A stretch of 64,000 nt of DNA from Brachybacterium sp. SGAir0954 (GCF_005490785.1 NZ_CP027295.1:2232001-2296000), one strand, 5' to 3'; shown: positions 43,252 to 52,683, numbered from the stretch's first letter. A program made the numbers and translations. Notes: generated by a model from the letters alone, not told the origin.

Positions 43252-44571
43252 ATGACCAGGTCCCTCCCGCTCACCACCCGCCGTTCGGCCCTCGCCGTCG
43301 GCGGTCTCGCCGCCGCCGCGGCCGGACTCGCCGCCTGCAGCAGCGGCGGGGACTCCGGCTCCTCCGACGGCGGCGGCACGAGCATCGACCTCGAGGAGCG
43401 CGGCCCCATCACGCTCGCCCGTGGGAAGGACACCACCGGCGCGCTCGCGGACTTCCTCAGCCGTTGGAACGACGACCATCCCGACGAGCAGGTCACCCTC
43501 ATCGAGCTGCCCGAGAGCGCGGACGACCAGCGCTCCCAGTTCATCTCCAACGCCCAGGCGAAGTCGGACTCCTACACCGTGCTCGGCCTCGACGTCGTGT
43601 GGACGGCGGAGTTCGCGGCGAACCAATGGGTCGTGGCCCTGCCCGAGGACACGTTCGACCTCGACGCCCTCATCCCCGCGACCGTCACCACCGGCACCTA
43701 CTTCGACAAGCTCTATGCGGTCCCCTTCACCACCAACGCCCAGCTCCTGTTCTCGCGGAAAGACCTGCTCGAGGAGGCGGGGTACGACCAGCCGCCCGCG
43801 ACCTTCGAGGAGATGTGGGAGATCGTCGCGAAGGTCCAGGAGAAGCATCCCGAGATCAACGGCTTCGGCTCCCAGTACGCGAAGTACGAGGGCCTCACCT
43901 GCCAGCTGACCGACGTCGTCGCCTCCGCGGGCGGCGAGATCTTCGACGCCGAGGGCGCCCCGCACGCCGACTCCGCCGAGGCCACCACCGCCCTGCAGAC
44001 CCTTCGCGACGGGTTCGACCAGGGCCACATCCCCCAGGAGGCGCTCACCTACAAGGAGGAGGAGTCCCGGCAGGCCTTCCAGGACGGGAAGCTGATCTTC
44101 CTCCAGAACTGGCCGTACGTGTGGGACCACTTCCAGAACGACGACGGCTCCTCCCAGGTCGTCGACAAGGTCCAGGTCTCGCTCGTGCCGGCGGTCGCCG
44201 GGGAGGGGACCTCGACGATCGGCGGCGCGAACTACGCGATCAGCGCGTTCGCGAAGAACAAGGGCACCGCGGTGGACTTCATCGCCTTCATGACCGCGCT
44301 CGAGCAGCAGAAGGCCTGGATGATCGAGACCGCGACGCCCACGGCCACGGCCGCCGTCTACGAGGACGCCGAGGTCGCGAAGACCTTCGAGTTCCTCGAC
44401 ACGCTCAAGAGCGCGATCGACAAGGGCGTCAGCCGCCCCCAGGTGGTCAAGTACGGCGACGTCACCCAGGCCATCCAGGAGGCGGCGTACTCCTGCATCT
44501 CCGGTGAGGCGGAGGCCGCCGACGCCCTCGCCCAGCTGCAGGAGCAGCTCACGGGTCTCGTCGAGAGCTGA
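43252..44571 (+). CDS. Sugar ABC transporter substrate-binding lipoprotein (trehalose/maltose type)
   Basis: A 439-residue family 1 solute-binding protein. The signal peptide has TTRRSALAVGGLAAAAAGLA with the lipobox LAAC near residue 29. GDTTGALADFLSRWNDDHPDEQ-like opening, FLQNWPYVWDHFQND and IGGANYAISAFAKNKGTAVD resemble LpqY/ThuE-type binding proteins for trehalose or related disaccharides (inference). AAGGAG lies just before the ATG. It heads a three-gene importer operon, 2 bases before the first permease. Confidence 0.88.
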   Translation: MTRSLPLTTRRSALAVGGLAAAAAGLAACSSGGDSGSSDGGGTSIDLEERGPITLARGKDTTGALADFLSRWNDDHPDEQVTLIELPESADDQRSQFISNAQAKSDSYTVLGLDVVWTAEFAANQWVVALPEDTFDLDALIPATVTTGTYFDKLYAVPFTTNAQLLFSRKDLLEEAGYDQPPATFEEMWEIVAKVQEKHPEINGFGSQYAKYEGLTCQLTDVVASAGGEIFDAEGAPHADSAEATTALQTLRDGFDQGHIPQEALTYKEEESRQAFQDGKLIFLQNWPYVWDHFQNDDGSSQVVDKVQVSLVPAVAGEGTSTIGGANYAISAFAKNKGTAVDFIAFMTALEQQKAWMIETATPTATAAVYEDAEVAKTFEFLDTLKSAIDKGVSRPQVVKYGDVTQAIQEAAYSCISGEAEAADALAQLQEQLTGLVES

Positions 44572-44573
44572 GC

Positions 44574-45554
44574 ATGAGCACGCTCGCGCACCGGCGCCGG
44601 GCACGGGGCGACGGCCAGGAGGGCCTCGCAGGTCTCCTGCTCTCCCCGACGCTCCTGCTGCTCGCCCTCGTCGTCGGCTTCCCCCTCGTGCTGTCCGTGC
44701 GGCAGTCGCTGTTCCAGGGCGGGGACGAGATCGACCCGACCACCGGGATCATCCAGCAGGGCGACACCTTCGTGGGCCTGCAGAACTACCTCGACGCCTT
44801 CACCTCCTCCGGGGCGGGGGCGGGATTCTGGAACGCCTTCTGGAACACGACCCTCTTCACCGTGGTGGGCGTCGCGATCGAGACGGTGCTCGGTGTCGCG
44901 ATGGCGCTGATCATGGCCCGCGCGCTCCGGGCGACCGGACTGATCCGCGCCTCGATCCTCGTGCCCTGGGCGATCCCGACCGTGGTCTCCGCCCTGATGT
45001 GGCAGCTGATCTTCGACGCGAACGGCATCGCCAACGAGATCATCGGGCAGCAGATCCTGTGGACCACCGAGGGACTCCAGGCGAAGGCCGCCGTGCTCAT
45101 CGCGGACATCTGGAAGACGGCGCCCTACATCGGCCTGCTCACCCTCGCCGGTCTGCAGACCATCGACGAGCAGGTCTACGAGGCCGCGAAGGTGGACGGG
45201 GCGAACCGCTGGCAGACCTTCTGGCGGATCACGCTGCCGCTCGTGCGCCCCGTGCTCATGGTGGCCGTGCTGTTCCGCCTGCTCGACGCGATGCGCATGT
45301 TCGACCTGCCGTACGTGCTGCTGGGGAGGCTCCGCTCGGGGCAGACCCTCTCGATGCTCGCGGCGGACGCCGCCTCGAAGACCGACTTCGGCATGGCCTC
45401 CGCCTACGCCGTCGTCCTCTTCCTCTACATCTGCCTCGTCGCGGTGATCTTCGTCCGCGGCCTCGGGGCGGACGTCATCGGGGACGCCGACGGGCGCGCC
45501 CGTCGGGCACGACCGCGCCGCCTGCGCACGACCGCCGAAGGAGACCTGCCATGA
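44574..45554 (+). CDS. Sugar ABC transporter permease (SugA/MalF-type)
   Basis: A 326-residue permease with six membrane helices. The EAA loop is VYEAAKVDGANRWQTFWRIT. The stretch LLLLALVVGFPLVLSVRQSL is the first helix. The C-terminal ~25 residues are an Arg-rich cytoplasmic tail. It pairs with the following permease, sharing a 4-base ATGA overlap. The start is 2 bases after the binding-protein stop. Confidence 0.92.
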   Translation: MSTLAHRRRARGDGQEGLAGLLLSPTLLLLALVVGFPLVLSVRQSLFQGGDEIDPTTGIIQQGDTFVGLQNYLDAFTSSGAGAGFWNAFWNTTLFTVVGVAIETVLGVAMALIMARALRATGLIRASILVPWAIPTVVSALMWQLIFDANGIANEIIGQQILWTTEGLQAKAAVLIADIWKTAPYIGLLTLAGLQTIDEQVYEAAKVDGANRWQTFWRITLPLVRPVLMVAVLFRLLDAMRMFDLPYVLLGRLRSGQTLSMLAADAASKTDFGMASAYAVVLFLYICLVAVIFVRGLGADVIGDADGRARRARPRRLRTTAEGDLP

Positions 45555-46465
45555 GCACGACGACGACCTCCCCGCGCGACCAGGTCCCGGTCGGGGCCGA
45601 CAGGGCGAGCGCGGCGCGGCGGGGCCGACGCCTCGGCGCGATCGTGGTGGGGATCGGCATGGCGCTGATCCTCGTGTACTGCCTCGCCCCGTTCGTCTGG
45701 ATGCTGATCTCCTCGCTGCGGCGGCCGAGCGACGGCCGCTCGACCGCGCTGATCCCGTGGCCGATCAGCGTGGAGAACTACCGGGCAGTCTTCGACCCCG
45801 CGAACCACTTCGGCAGGGCGCTCGGGAACTCGCTCGTCGTCGCCGGGGGCACGACCGTGCTCGTGCTGCTCCTCGCGACCCTCGGCGCCTATGCGCTGGC
45901 CCGGCTGAGCTTCCGCGGGAAGGTGCTCGTCATGTTCCTCGTGGTCGCGACGTCGATGTTCCCCGTCATCATCCTGGTGGTGCCGCTGCTGAAGCTCTTC
46001 ACGGGCGGCTTCGACTGGTGGCCCTGGAGCTGGATCAACACCTACCAGGCGATGATCCTGCCGTCGATCTCCTTCGCGCTGCCGCTCGCGGTGTGGAACC
46101 TCAACGCCTTCTTCCGGCAGCTGCCCGTCGAGCTCGAGCAGGCGGCCATGGTGGACGGCACGACGCGGTTCGGGGCCTTCGTGCGGGTGATCCTGCCGCT
46201 CGCCGCACCGGGCATGTTCACCACGGCGATCATCACCTTCATCGCCGCCTGGAACGAGTTCCTCATCGCGCTGACGATGGTGAACCGCCCCGAGATGCAG
46301 ACGGCGAACGTGGCGATCTCGAAGTTCACGGGCATCTCGCAGTTCGACACCCCCTACGGCACGAAGATGGCCGCCGGTGTGATCGTCACGGTGCCGCTGA
46401 TCATCATGGTGCTCGCCTTCCAGCGCCGGATCATCGGCGGCCTCGCGGCGGGCAGCGTCAAGTGA
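45551..46465 (+). CDS. Sugar ABC transporter permease (SugB/MalG-type)
   Basis: A 304-residue permease: first helix LGAIVVGIGMALILVYCLAP, EAA loop ELEQAAMVDGTTRFGAFVRV, and the MalG-type terminus GLAAGSVK. It completes the membrane channel. The operon ends here without an ATPase gene, as in the 22-25 kb cluster, so both importers probably share an ATPase encoded elsewhere. Confidence 0.92.
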   Translation: MSTTTTSPRDQVPVGADRASAARRGRRLGAIVVGIGMALILVYCLAPFVWMLISSLRRPSDGRSTALIPWPISVENYRAVFDPANHFGRALGNSLVVAGGTTVLVLLLATLGAYALARLSFRGKVLVMFLVVATSMFPVIILVVPLLKLFTGGFDWWPWSWINTYQAMILPSISFALPLAVWNLNAFFRQLPVELEQAAMVDGTTRFGAFVRVILPLAAPGMFTTAIITFIAAWNEFLIALTMVNRPEMQTANVAISKFTGISQFDTPYGTKMAAGVIVTVPLIIMVLAFQRRIIGGLAAGSVK

Positions 46466-46507
46466 GGGGCCGTCCCCGGCGGGGCAGCGCGCTCCACCGG
46501 GGACAGG

Positions 46508-46717
46508 TCAGCCGCGGCTCCTCGGGCGCATGGCCTTCTTCGCCCGCTGGTACCAGCCGGCGGTGGAGATCATGTTCGGCAGGCCGCCGCCCATGATCGC
46601 GCCGGCCGTCGCGCCGGTGAGGCGGTCGTTGCAGCGCTCGCAGAGGATCCTGCCCGTGTAGGTGCGGTGCGGGGTCCCGCGGATCTTGCTCCGGCACTGA
46701 TCGCATCGCTGGCTCAT
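46508..46717 (-). CDS. Small zinc-ribbon protein of unknown function
   Basis: A 69-residue basic protein with two cysteine pairs, CDQC at residue 5 and CERC at residue 26, separated by 17 residues: a likely zinc ribbon. A Gly/Ala-rich helix (TGATAGAIMGGGLP) and a basic tail (RAKKAMRPRSRG) follow. It could bind nucleic acid or a protein partner. ATG 46717 is chosen because upstream residues look non-coding. It converges on the permease gene, and the Fic gene lies 49 bases upstream on the same strand. Confidence 0.6.
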   Translation of the reverse strand: MSQRCDQCRSKIRGTPHRTYTGRILCERCNDRLTGATAGAIMGGGLPNMISTAGWYQRAKKAMRPRSRG

Positions 46718-46766
46718 GGGGCGATCGTCCCACGGCGCCGGGCCCGGGGCGAGTCGCGGATCCTGC

Positions 46767-47989
46767 TCAGCCCTCGCGGCGGAGGGCGTCGGCATAGTCG
46801 TCGAGCACGGCGAGGATGCCCGGATGCTGCCACACCCGGTTGCGGCGGGCGCCGGTGCGCTCCACGAGCACCCCGGCCTCGACCAGCTGGGTGATCGCGC
46901 GGTGCGCCGTCGGGTCCGCGACGCCGAGGGCGCCGCGCACGTAGGCGGCGTCGATCACCGGCTGGCCCACGAGCAGCGGCAGGAGGCGGTGCCCGGTCGC
47001 CTGGCGGCGCAGGCCCCGCAGCGCCTCCCGGGAGCGGGCGAGCTCGGCGCGCAGATCGCGCACGAGCACCCCTCCGGTCGTCGCCGCGTACCGGGCGGCG
47101 CCCGTGAACGCCTCGACCACCGGCCGGGCGTCTCCTTCGCGAAAGGCCGCGAGCGCCGCGGTGTAGCCGGTCACGTCCCGCAGCAGCCCCGCGGAGACCG
47201 GCGCGGTCACGGTGCGCAGGAGGCCGCTCCCGCGCAGCATGGCGTGCACGAGCGCCCGCCCGGTGCGGCCGTTGCCGTCGGTGAACGGGTGGATCGTCTC
47301 GAACTGGGCATGGGCGAGGGCCGCGTGCAGCAGGGGAGGCAGGTCCGTGCGGGCGACGAAGTCGAGCAGGTCCTCCATCGCCGCGGGCACGTCCTCGGCC
47401 TCGGGGGCGACAAAGCCCGCCCCGACCGGTGAGCTCGCGCTGCGTCCCACCCAGACGAGCTGCTCGCGCAGGCGGCCGGCGCCCCGGCCGTGGACGGCGT
47501 CGTCGCCCAGCAGGGCGCGGTGCATGTCGAGCACCGCCGCGAGGTCGAGGCGGTCGGCCAGGGCGAGCGCGGCCTCCATCGCGCGCATGTTCGCGACGAC
47601 GAGGGCGGCGTTCGCGCTCGAGGACTCCGCAGCTCCGCGAGCGCCAGCTGCCGGGCGCCGACGGTGAGGTCCTCGATCTGGGAGCTCGAGGCGGATTCCG
47701 TGCGCAGCAGGATCGCGCCCATGGGGCCGAGCACGGGCGCGTCCTCGCCGAGCGCGGCCGCGGTCTCGCGGTCCAGGCCGACGAGCGCGGCCTCGGCGTC
47801 GGCGACGTCGGCCGCGAGATCCGCCGGGAGGGGGAGGGGGAGCGAGGCGATCGGGGCCGGCAGCGCGGCACGGTAGGTGCCGGTGCCGGCCGCGCGGGCA
47901 CGGCGGGAGAGCAGGCCGGAGTCCGGGACGGCCCAGCGTCCCTCGCGGTGGCCCAGCGGGGGGACCGCGAGCGGCGGAAGTGCAACCAC
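46767..47989 (-). pseudogene. Fic family AMP-transferase gene with one frameshift
   Basis: The N-terminal part (GTG 47989, VVALPPLAVPPLGHREGRWA; SSQIEDLTVGARQLALAEL, the Fic_N inhibitory-helix region) and the C-terminal part (ANAALVVANMRAMEAALAL; Fic motif HPFTDGNGRTGR; winged-helix tail) are in different frames, joined near 47630-47636. Both halves are otherwise complete, giving a normal ~400-residue class II Fic protein with SSxIE-type inhibition. A single-base change explains the break; true mutation and assembly error are both possible. AAGGAG sits 5 bases before the GTG, but inside the inverted repeat 47989-48039. Confidence 0.8.
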
Positions 47990-48039
47990 GACGGCTCCTT
48001 GCTTACCGTTTCTCGGAAAGTGTAAGCAAGGAGCCGTCG
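47989..48039. repeat. 18-bp perfect inverted repeat covering the Fic gene start
   Basis: Arms 47989-48006 and 48022-48039 are perfect complements (core GACGGCTCCTTGCTTAC) around a 15-base spacer. On the minus strand the hairpin lies 28 bases after the metG stop, where it can act as terminator, and its 3' arm contains the AAGGAG and the first base of the GTG of fic. It could thus hide the fic ribosome site in read-through RNA. As DNA it could also be an operator. Confidence 0.75.
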
Positions 48040-48066
48040 GCGGTCCAGGAGGGGTCGGAGGACCTA

Positions 48067-49857
48067 TCAGTCGGTGCCGAGGCGGTCGAGCTCCTCGTCC
48101 ACGATCTTCGGGTCGAGCTTCGTGAAGATCGGCGTGGGCTTCGCGACCGGCCGGCCGGTGACGACCTCGCGGTGCCCCCACGCGGGGACGCCCGTGTAGT
48201 CGCCCGTGATGATGGGGTACGCCGGGCCGCCGTCGAGGTCCTCGACCTCCTGCAGCTGCGGCAGCGGCGCGATCTCCAGCTCCCCGCCCAGCGCCCGCTC
48301 CACCGCGTTCGCGGAGAAGGGCAGGAACGGCGCGAGCATCGTGTTGAGGTCCGTGACGGCCTGCGCGAGCACGTGCAGGACCGTGAGCAGGCGCGGGCGC
48401 TGCTCCTCGGCCTTGAGCTTGAAGGGCTCCGTCTCGGAGACGTAGCGGTTCGCCTCGCCCACCAGGCGCATGGCCTCGGCGATCGCGGCCCGCTGGCGGT
48501 GCGCGGCGATGAGCGAGCCCACCGTCTCGAAGCCCGTCTCGATCTGCTCGAGCAGCGCGCGGTCGATCTCCTCGAGCTCCCCGGCCTCCGGGATCTCGCC
48601 CACGTTCTTGGCGATCATCGCCGCGGTGCGGTTCACGAGGTTGCCCCAGCCGGCGACGAGCTCGTTGTTCGTGCGCGAGACGAACTCGGACCAGGTGAAG
48701 TCCGCGTCCTGGTTCTCGGGGCCGGCGGCGGAGATGAAGTAGCGCAGCGCGTCGGGCTGGTAGCGGGAGAGCACGTCGCGCACGTAGATGACGATGTTCT
48801 TCGAGCTCGAGAACTTCCGGCCCTCCATCGTGAGGAACTCGGAGGAGACCACCTCGGTGGGCAGGTTCAGCTCGCCGAACCGGCCCGGCTCGCCTCCGCG
48901 ATCGCCCTTCCCGTTCTGGGCGAGCATCTCCGCCGGCCAGATCTGGGAGTGGAAGACGATGTTGTCCTTGCCCATGAAGTAGTAGGTGAGCGCCTCGGGA
49001 TCGTTCCACCACTTCCGCCACGCGTCGGCGTCGCCGCTGCGCCGCGCCCACTCGATGGAGGCGGAGAGGTAGCCGATCACGGCGTCGAACCAGACGTACA
49101 GGCGCTTGGTGGGCTGGTCCTCCCAGCCCGGGACCGGGATGCCCCAGTCGATGTCGCGGGTCATCGCGCGGGGGCGGATGTCCTTGAGGATGTTCTGGCT
49201 GAAGCGGATGACGTTGGGGCGCCACAGCCCGGTCGCCTCCCGCTCGTCGAGCCAGCGGCCCAGCTCGCCGGCGAGGGCGGGCAGGTCGAGGTACCAGTGC
49301 GTGGTCTCCACGAACTCCGGGGTCTCGCCGTTGATGCGGGAGACGGGGTCGATGAGATCCGTCGGGTCGAGCTGGTTGCCGCAGGTGTCGCACTGGTCGC
49401 CGCGCGCGCCCGGCGCCCCGCAGATCGGGCAGGTGCCCTCGATGTAGCGGTCCGGCAGCGTGCGCCCGGTCGACGGCGAGATCGCGCCGTGGCCCGTCTG
49501 CTCGATCATGTAGCCGTTGTCCCGCACGCTCACGAACATGTCCTGGACCACCTGGTAGTGGTTCCGGGTCGTGGTGCGGGTGAAGAGGTCGTAGGACAGG
49601 CCCAGCGCGACGAGGTCCTCGACGATCACGCGGTTGTTGCGGTCCGCGAGCTCGCGGGCGGTGACGCCCTCGGCGTCCGCCGCGACGAGGATCGGGGTCC
49701 CGTGCTCGTCCGTGCCGGAGACCATGAGCACGTCGTGGCCGGCCATCCGCATGTAGCGCGAGAAGACGTCGGAGGGGACGCCGAAGCCGGCGACGTGGCC
49801 GATGTGGCGGGGACCGTTGGCGTACGGCCAGGCGACCGCGGACAGGACTGTGCTCAT
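48067..49857 (-). CDS. metG: Methionyl-tRNA synthetase
   Basis: A 596-residue class I aminoacyl-tRNA synthetase. The HIGH motif reads [16 protein letters not shown] at residue ~11; the KMSKS-type loop reads [11 protein letters not shown]; zinc knuckle cysteines CPIC and CDTC lie near residues 140-160. The C-terminal anticodon-binding helical domain is complete; there is no tRNA-binding EMAP-like extension. It charges initiator and elongator tRNA-Met. ATG 49857 fits the family start exactly and has TAGAAT 8 bases upstream, but the frame stays open 82 codons further to an ATG with a strong Shine-Dalgarno site (see the relic at 49987-50103). Confidence 0.96.
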   Translation of the reverse strand: MSTVLSAVAWPYANGPRHIGHVAGFGVPSDVFSRYMRMAGHDVLMVSGTDEHGTPILVAADAEGVTARELADRNNRVIVEDLVALGLSYDLFTRTTTRNHYQVVQDMFVSVRDNGYMIEQTGHGAISPSTGRTLPDRYIEGTCPICGAPGARGDQCDTCGNQLDPTDLIDPVSRINGETPEFVETTHWYLDLPALAGELGRWLDEREATGLWRPNVIRFSQNILKDIRPRAMTRDIDWGIPVPGWEDQPTKRLYVWFDAVIGYLSASIEWARRSGDADAWRKWWNDPEALTYYFMGKDNIVFHSQIWPAEMLAQNGKGDRGGEPGRFGELNLPTEVVSSEFLTMEGRKFSSSKNIVIYVRDVLSRYQPDALRYFISAAGPENQDADFTWSEFVSRTNNELVAGWGNLVNRTAAMIAKNVGEIPEAGELEEIDRALLEQIETGFETVGSLIAAHRQRAAIAEAMRLVGEANRYVSETEPFKLKAEEQRPRLLTVLHVLAQAVTDLNTMLAPFLPFSANAVERALGGELEIAPLPQLQEVEDLDGGPAYPIITGDYTGVPAWGHREVVTGRPVAKPTPIFTKLDPKIVDEELDRLGTD

Positions 49858-49865
49858 GGGGACCG

Positions 49866-49871
49866 ATTCTA
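49866..49871 (-). promoter_or_regulatory. Probable leaderless -10 box of metG
   Basis: TAGAAT on the minus strand ends 8 bases before ATG 49857. No Shine-Dalgarno site precedes this ATG. Confidence 0.4.
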
Positions 49872-49986
49872 GGGGAGGGCGGAGGCGCCGGGCGCCCCCG
49901 GCCGCGCAGGAGCCCCCCAGCTCCTCCCCCGGATCTGCGCCGGTCCCCACCGGCTCCTGTGCGGGAGGGTCCCCGGCCTCGCACGG

Positions 49987-50103
49987 GCCGTGGCGCGTGA
50001 GGATCAGCCGCGCGGGGGTCGGATCCGCGATCTTGACCCCCGCGGCCTCGTCCACGACGGGCGGGCGGCCGGCTGCGGTGGGGGCCGGATCAGTGGCGGT
50101 CAT
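49987..50103 (-). pseudogene. Possible N-terminal relic of a histidine phosphatase gene
   Basis: GAGGAGGAGCG precedes an ATG at 50103, which opens a frame reading [12 protein letters not shown] and then [13 protein letters not shown]. RLxLxRHG is the N-terminal catalytic motif of the histidine phosphatase (phosphoglycerate mutase-like) family. Downstream the family sequence is lost, and the frame runs without a stop into metG. It may be the stump of a deleted gene or, less likely, an N-terminal extension of MetG. Confidence 0.35.
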
Positions 50104-50205
50104 CGCTCCTCCTCGAGCAGCGCCCGCGGGCGGACTCCCGCCGGGCTCCGGGCCCCGTCGCGCACCGGGCGCGGGTCGGGGGAGGAGGAGCGGGCCCCCT
50201 CCGGA

Positions 50206-50211
50206 TACGCT
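50206..50211 (+). promoter_or_regulatory. Probable leaderless -10 box of the UDP-glucose pyrophosphorylase gene
   Basis: TACGCT ends 7 bases before ATG 50219, without a Shine-Dalgarno site near the start. Confidence 0.45.
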
Positions 50212-50218
50212 GGTGCGC

Positions 50219-51601
50219 ATGAGCAACGAAGGACTCCAGGCCGCACAGCGGAAGATGGCCGACGCCGGCGTGGCGCAGACGGCGATCGACGTCTTCTCCC
50301 ACTACTACGGTCAGCTCGAGGAGGGCGTCACCGGGTCGATCCCCGAGGACACCATCGAGCCCTACCTCGACCCGCCCCGCCTCGAGGACGTGACCATCGA
50401 CCCGGCGCAGGCGAAGAGCGCCTTCGACCAGCTCGTCGTCATCAACCTCAACGGCGGCCTCGGCACCTCGATGGGCATGGACCGCGCGAAGTCCCTGCTG
50501 CCCGTGCGGGACGGGAAGAGCTTCCTCGACCTCATCGTCGAGCAGGTCCTCGCGGCCCGCCGCGCCACCGGCTCCCGCCTGCCGCTCGTGTTCATGAACT
50601 CCTTCCGCACCCGCGAGGACACCCTCGAGGTGCTCGCGAAGCACCCCGACCTCCCCGTGGGCGACCTGCCGCTGGACTTCCTGCAGAACAAGGAGCCCAA
50701 GCTGACGGTGGACGGCCTCCAGCCCGTCACCTGGGACGCCGATCCCGATCTCGAGTGGTGCCCGCCCGGCCACGGCGACATCTACACCGCCCTGCAGACC
50801 TCCGGCCTGCTCCAGCAGCTGCTCGACGCCGGCTTCAAGTACGCCTCCGTCTCCAACTCCGACAACCTCGGCACCGTCCCGAGCCCGGTCCTCGCCGGCT
50901 GGTTCGCCTCGACCGGCGCCCCGTACGCCGCCGAGCTGTGCCGCCGCACCCCCGCGGACCGCAAGGGCGGCCACCTCGCCGTGCGCCGCTCCGACGGCCG
51001 GCTCATCCTGCGCGACACGGCGCAGACCCCGCCGGAGGAGATGGACTACTTCACCGACGAGCACCGCCACCCGTTCTTCCACACGAACAACCTGTGGTGG
51101 GACCTCGAGAAGCTCGACGCGATCCTCAAGGAGCGCGGCGGCGTCATGGGCCTCCCGCTCATCCGCAACGAGAAGACCGTCGACCCCGGCGACAAGACCT
51201 CGACGCCCGTCTACCAGATCGAGTCGGCGATGGGCGCCGCGATCGAGGTGTTCGACGGGGCGACCGCGATCGTCGTGGGCCGCGACCGCTTCCTCCCCGT
51301 GAAGGCGACGAGCGACCTGCTGCTCGTGCGCTCTGACGTCTACGACCTCGACGAGCGCCGCGCGCTCGTGCAGAAGGTCGACACGGTCCCCGGGGTGTCG
51401 CTGACCTCCGAGCCGTACAAGCTCATCGGCGACTTCGAGCTGCGCTTCCCCCAGGGCGTCCCCTCCCTCAAGGAGGCGACGAGCCTCGACGTGCAGGGCG
51501 ACTGGACCTTCGGCGCCGACGTCTCCGTCGTGGGGGCGGCCGTGCTCGGCGAGGAGGGCGGGACCGTCCCCGAGGGCGCCCGCGTGGGCACCGAGGGCTG
51601 A
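50219..51601 (+). CDS. UTP-glucose-1-phosphate uridylyltransferase (eukaryotic-type UDPGP)
   Basis: A 460-residue enzyme of the UDPGP family found in eukaryotes and some actinobacteria, unrelated in length to GalU (~300). The nucleotide-binding loop reads [20 protein letters not shown] at about residue 73; other marks are [34 protein letters not shown] (uridine site) and [16 protein letters not shown]. It makes UDP-glucose from UTP and glucose-1-phosphate for cell-wall and glycan synthesis. A perfect hairpin follows. Confidence 0.92.
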   Translation: MSNEGLQAAQRKMADAGVAQTAIDVFSHYYGQLEEGVTGSIPEDTIEPYLDPPRLEDVTIDPAQAKSAFDQLVVINLNGGLGTSMGMDRAKSLLPVRDGKSFLDLIVEQVLAARRATGSRLPLVFMNSFRTREDTLEVLAKHPDLPVGDLPLDFLQNKEPKLTVDGLQPVTWDADPDLEWCPPGHGDIYTALQTSGLLQQLLDAGFKYASVSNSDNLGTVPSPVLAGWFASTGAPYAAELCRRTPADRKGGHLAVRRSDGRLILRDTAQTPPEEMDYFTDEHRHPFFHTNNLWWDLEKLDAILKERGGVMGLPLIRNEKTVDPGDKTSTPVYQIESAMGAAIEVFDGATAIVVGRDRFLPVKATSDLLLVRSDVYDLDERRALVQKVDTVPGVSLTSEPYKLIGDFELRFPQGVPSLKEATSLDVQGDWTFGADVSVVGAAVLGEEGGTVPEGARVGTEG

Positions 51602-51629
51602 TCCCTTCCGCCTCCCTCTGCTGCTGGAC

Positions 51630-51665
51630 AGCGGGCCCCGGTCTCCTCGAGGACCGGGGCCCGCT
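51630..51665 (+). terminator. Strong terminator after the UDP-glucose pyrophosphorylase gene
   Basis: Perfect 14-bp arms (51630-51643 and 51652-51665) around TCCTCGAG, 29 bases after the stop. Confidence 0.8.
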
Positions 51666-51777
51666 CCGCGTCCTGCCCCCGTGTGACAGGTACTGCCGGT
51701 CCCCGGAACGCCAGGGACTCCCACGCGCTCCCGGGGGGTGGTCGGATGGGATCCGACCACCGACGAAGGAGCAGCAC

Positions 51778-52683
51778 ATGACCGCACCGATCCCCGATCT
51801 CGTCCTGAACAACGGCGTGACCATGCCGCCGATCGGACTGGGCGTCTTCCAGAGCCCGCCCGAGGAGACCGCCGCCGCGGTCGACACGGCGCTGCGCGCC
51901 GGCTACCGCCACATCGACACCGCCGCCGCCTACGGCAACGAGCGCGAGGTGGGCGAGGGCCTGCGCCGCTCGGGCGTGGCCCGCGAGGACGTGTTCCTCG
52001 AGACCAAGGTGTGGGTGAGCGACTACGGCTACGACCAGACCCTCCACGCCTTCGACAAGGCGACGGGCAAGCTCGGCGTCGAGACCCTCGACCTGCTGAT
52101 CCTCCACCAGCCGATCCCCACCCGCTTCGAGCGCACCCGTGAGGCGTACCGGGCGCTCGAGATACTGCTCGCCGACGGCAAGGTGCGCGCGATCGGCGTC
52201 AGCAACTTCATGCCCGGCCACCTCGACGCCCTGCTCGAGCAGGCCTCCGTCGTCCCGGCCGTCAACCAGGTCGAGCTGCACCCCTACTTCCAGCAGGCGG
52301 ACGTGCAGGCGAAGGACGCCGAGCACGGCGTGCTCACCCAGGCCTGGTCGCCGATCGGCGGGATCACCTTCTACCCGGGCTGGGGCGAGGCCCGCCGCAG
52401 CGTGCTCGAGGACCCCACGATCGGGGAGATCGCCGCCGCGCACGGGGCGACCCCGGCGCAGGTCATGCTCCGCTGGCACCTCCAGCAGGGCCGCTCGGCG
52501 ATCCCCAAGTCCGTCACGCCCTCGCGGATCCGCGAGAACCTCGAAGCGCTCGATGTCGAGCTCGACGAGCAGGAGCTGGCCCGCCTCGACGCCCTCGAGA
52601 CCGGCGTGCGCGGGGGCCCCGACCCCGAGACCCCGAGCGACGCCTACTTCGACATGGTGATCCCCGAGGGCCCGGAGGCCTGA
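51778..52683 (+). CDS. Aldo/keto reductase
   Basis: A 301-residue NADPH-dependent aldo/keto reductase (TIM barrel). The catalytic tetrad is visible: Asp and Tyr in HIDTAAAYGNEREVG, Lys in FLETKVWVSDYG, His in LLILHQPIPT. The cofactor-binding end reads SAIPKSVTPSRIRENLEAL. It is close to the 2,5-diketo-gluconate reductase-like group. AGGAG-type sequence GGAG lies 6 bases before the ATG. Its 3' end overlaps the convergent regulator gene by 40 bases; such AKR/regulator pairs are common and suggest control by that regulator. Confidence 0.92.
   Translation: MTAPIPDLVLNNGVTMPPIGLGVFQSPPEETAAAVDTALRAGYRHIDTAAAYGNEREVGEGLRRSGVAREDVFLETKVWVSDYGYDQTLHAFDKATGKLGVETLDLLILHQPIPTRFERTREAYRALEILLADGKVRAIGVSNFMPGHLDALLEQASVVPAVNQVELHPYFQQADVQAKDAEHGVLTQAWSPIGGITFYPGWGEARRSVLEDPTIGEIAAAHGATPAQVMLRWHLQQGRSAIPKSVTPSRIRENLEALDVELDEQELARLDALETGVRGGPDPETPSDAYFDMVIPEGPEA

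Larger units (their letters stand above)
49858..50218. other. Divergent intergenic region between metG and UDP-glucose pyrophosphorylase gene
   Basis: This 361-base region holds the two leaderless-type -10 boxes at its ends and a short coding relic on the minus strand (49987-50103). The rest (49872-49986 and 50104-50205) is low-complexity GC sequence in which I see nothing else. Confidence 0.5.

Noticed and set aside
49857-50103. An 82-residue N-terminal extension as the true start of MetG
   Set aside because: MetG proteins begin with the strand just before the HIGH motif, exactly matching ATG 49857, and the extra residues are low-complexity apart from a histidine-phosphatase-like motif.
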